Source of the DNA: Acidobacteriota bacterium
Lineage (GTDB): Bacteria > Acidobacteriota > Vicinamibacteria > Vicinamibacterales > UBA2999
Length of the DNA stretch: 7,686 bases
Direction of reading: 5' to 3'
Assembly (NCBI GenBank): GCA_020851835.1
Contig: JADZBZ010000185.1
Location: forward strand, 1-7,686
A program made the position numbers and the translations under genes. The notes beneath the pieces are model-generated. The model was not told the origin of the DNA, did not search any database, and saw nothing but the letters and a program-made list of their open reading frames with translations. The stretch's first letter is position 1. Each line of letters opens with the position of its first letter. Below, one piece after another: positions 6,254 to 7,686 of the stretch.

Positions 6254-6273
6254 CGGGATCTCGATTGTAGACT
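6247..6273 (+). promoter_or_regulatory. Candidate promoter for pyruvate kinase, giving a leaderless mRNA
   Basis: TTGTCA at 6247-6252 (one mismatch to TTGACA) and TAGACT at 6268-6273 (two mismatches to TATAAT, keeping the conserved TA and final T) are separated by 15 bases. Start of transcription would fall at about 6280, at or one base before the GTG start codon. No Shine-Dalgarno sequence lies before that GTG, which fits a leaderless transcript. The -35 box overlaps the first codons of the divergent methyltransferase gene. Confidence 0.5.
6264..6269 (-). promoter_or_regulatory. Candidate -10 element (TACAAT) for the leftward operon
   Basis: Read on the minus strand, 6269 to 6264 is TACAAT, one mismatch from TATAAT. 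It would start transcription near 6257, giving a leader of about four bases before the methyltransferase ATG. No convincing -35 box is seen 15-19 bases upstream. It shares bases 6268-6269 with the pyruvate kinase -10 on the other strand. Confidence 0.45.
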
Positions 6274-6280
6274 AGCTGAC

Positions 6281-7684
6281 GTGCGCCACACGAAGATCAT
6301 CGCCACCCTCGGACCGGCGTCGAGCGACCCGACCGTAGTGGCCTCGCTCATCGCCGCCGGGGCCAATGTCTTCCGCCTGAACTTCTCACACGGTACACAT
6401 CCCGAGCACGCGGGGCGATTCGCGACGGTGCGCGAGCTGGCCAGCCGGGCCGACCGTCACATCGCCGTGCTGCAGGACCTGTCCGGGCCGAAGATCCGCA
6501 CGGGCCGGCTGGCCGACGGCGCGCCCATCCGGCTCGAGCCTGGCGCGACGCTCGTGCTGGCCATCGGCGACGGGATCGGCGAACCGGGCCGCGTGTACAC
6601 GTCCTACGCGCCGCTGGCGCGCGCGGTGTCTCCCGGCGACCGGCTGCTGCTCGACGATGGATATATCGAGCTTCGCGTCGAGTCCACCGACGAGCAGGCC
6701 ATCACCACGACCGTGGTCGACGGCGGCGTGCTGGGCGAGCGCAAGGGCATCAACGCCCCCGGCGTGCCCCTGCGCGCGTCCGGCGTAACCGACAAGGACG
6801 AGCGCGACCTGGCGTTCGGTCTGGCCCTCGGCATCGACCTGGTGGCGCTCAGCTTCGTACAGTCGGCGGCCGACATCGTCGCCGCGCGACGGATCATGAC
6901 GAGGGAAGGCCGCCCCGAAGTGCCCATCATCGCGAAGCTCGAGCGTCCCGAGGCCATCGAGCGGCTGGACGAGATCCTCGATGCGGCCGACGCCGTGATG
7001 GTGGCGCGTGGCGACCTCGGGCTGGAGATTCCCCTGCAGCGCGTCCCACGCGTGCAGCGGGACGTGCTGCGTCGGGCGCACGAACGCGGCGTGCCCACCG
7101 TGCTGGCGACGCAGGTGCTCGAATCGATGCGTACCGAGGCCCGGCCCACCCGGGCCGAGGTCAGTGACGCCGCCACGGCGGTGTCGCAGGGCGCCGACGC
7201 CATCATGCTCTCGGGGGAAACGGCCGCCGGGGCCTATCCGGTCCGAGCCGTGCAGATGCTCGACCTCATCATCCGGGAAGCCGAGGACGGTGATACGGAG
7301 GCCGCCGAGCCCCTCGAGCCGCGCGACCACGTCGCCGCGCTCTGCGATGCGGCCGTCACACTCGCGAGGGAGGCGGGTGCCGAGGCCATTGTCGCCGTGA
7401 CGCGAGAGGGCCGCACGGCGCGGCTCCTCTCGATGCGGAGGCCGCGTGCGCCCATCTTCGCGGCGAGCGACCGCGAGGACGTGGCTCGGCGGATGGCCCC
7501 GTGGTGGGGCGCACGGCCCATCGTTGCGCCCATCGACGGCGACGTCGACACCGTGGCCGCGCGCGTCATCGACCGGCTCGTCGAAACCGGCGCCCTCCGA
7601 ACGGGTGCCACCGTGGTGCTCGTCAATACAACGCCGGACCTCGACCGCGGCGTCGGGAACTTCCTGAAGGTGCGCCGAGTGTAG
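6281..7684 (+). CDS. pyk: Pyruvate kinase
   Basis: This cytosolic glycolytic enzyme converts phosphoenolpyruvate and ADP to pyruvate and ATP. It has 467 residues, a normal bacterial length. Visible landmarks are FRLNFSHG (31-38, with Arg32, Asn34 and Ser36), QDLSGPKIRTG (65-75), the lid B domain (about 73-160), the catalytic-lysine block IIAKLERPEA (216-225, Lys219 and Glu221), VARGDLGLE (241-249, Asp245), TQVLESM (277-283) and MLSGETAAGAYP (309-320). The C-terminal regulatory domain runs from about 340 to 467. Leu67 and Lys71 stand at the positions that separate potassium-independent from potassium-dependent enzymes, and here they match the independent, E. coli PykA-like type. The start is GTG at 6281 (MRHTKIIATLGP), the usual family N terminus; the frame is open far upstream, but that part is antisense to the methyltransferase. 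It diverges from the operon across 27 bases. The TAG stop is two bases from the window end. Confidence 0.97.
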   Translation: MRHTKIIATLGPASSDPTVVASLIAAGANVFRLNFSHGTHPEHAGRFATVRELASRADRHIAVLQDLSGPKIRTGRLADGAPIRLEPGATLVLAIGDGIGEPGRVYTSYAPLARAVSPGDRLLLDDGYIELRVESTDEQAITTTVVDGGVLGERKGINAPGVPLRASGVTDKDERDLAFGLALGIDLVALSFVQSAADIVAARRIMTREGRPEVPIIAKLERPEAIERLDEILDAADAVMVARGDLGLEIPLQRVPRVQRDVLRRAHERGVPTVLATQVLESMRTEARPTRAEVSDAATAVSQGADAIMLSGETAAGAYPVRAVQMLDLIIREAEDGDTEAAEPLEPRDHVAALCDAAVTLAREAGAEAIVAVTREGRTARLLSMRRPRAPIFAASDREDVARRMAPWWGARPIVAPIDGDVDTVAARVIDRLVETGALRTGATVVLVNTTPDLDRGVGNFLKVRRV

Positions 7685-7686
7685 GC

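Noticed and set aside
5438..6280. An open plus-strand frame that would extend pyruvate kinase upstream to a 748-residue protein.
   Set aside because: This part is antisense to the well-supported methyltransferase and CMD-like genes, and family members begin at MRHTKIIATLGP, i.e. the GTG at 6281. The open frame reflects high GC content.
6386..7330. A 314-codon minus-strand open frame opposite pyruvate kinase.
   Set aside because: Composition is typical of an antisense shadow, with no motif and no ribosome site; the plus strand encodes clear pyruvate kinase motifs throughout.

Overview
This is a very GC-rich stretch of bacterial chromosome, packed with genes and using G or C at most third codon positions. 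From memory of protein style, the M16 peptidase, the small carboxymuconolactone-decarboxylase-like protein and the class I methyltransferase look like Acidobacteriota, class Vicinamibacteria. That placement is inference; no rRNA or other marker is present. I see no mobile element, phage gene, CRISPR array, tRNA or rRNA. No gap between genes is longer than about 70 bases, so there is no unexplained long non-coding stretch.

Layout. (a) 1-2413, plus strand: the 3' part of an M16B peptidase-like gene of the inactive-partner type (start outside the window), then an MDR-family oxidoreductase that keeps the structural zinc site but lacks the catalytic one. (b) 2481-2708, plus strand: a 75-residue single-pass membrane protein of unknown function. 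(c) 2715-6253, minus strand: a compact four-gene operon, transcribed leftward. Its order is O-methyltransferase, a 72-residue carboxymuconolactone-decarboxylase-like protein that seems to have lost its active-site core, an amidase-signature enzyme with an unusual N-terminal extension, and an alpha/beta hydrolase. Gene junctions are 1 base, GTGA overlap and ATGA overlap. (d) 6281-7684, plus strand: a complete pyruvate kinase, diverging from the operon.

How the parts fit. The leftward operon and pyruvate kinase share a 27-base divergent intergenic region. The best -10 elements for the two directions overlap there, and both mRNAs would be leaderless or nearly so. The operon encodes a methyltransferase, an amide hydrolase and a serine hydrolase, which is compatible with processing of some small aromatic, amide or ester compound, but nothing in the sequence identifies the substrate. 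The points most worth a second look are the internally deleted CMD-like gene, the overlapping divergent promoter, the amidase N-terminal extension with its decapeptide/30-bp repeat, and the residues in pyruvate kinase that predict potassium independence. The window is mostly core-style metabolism rather than an accessory island, and I do not see a convincing new multi-gene defence or mobile system.
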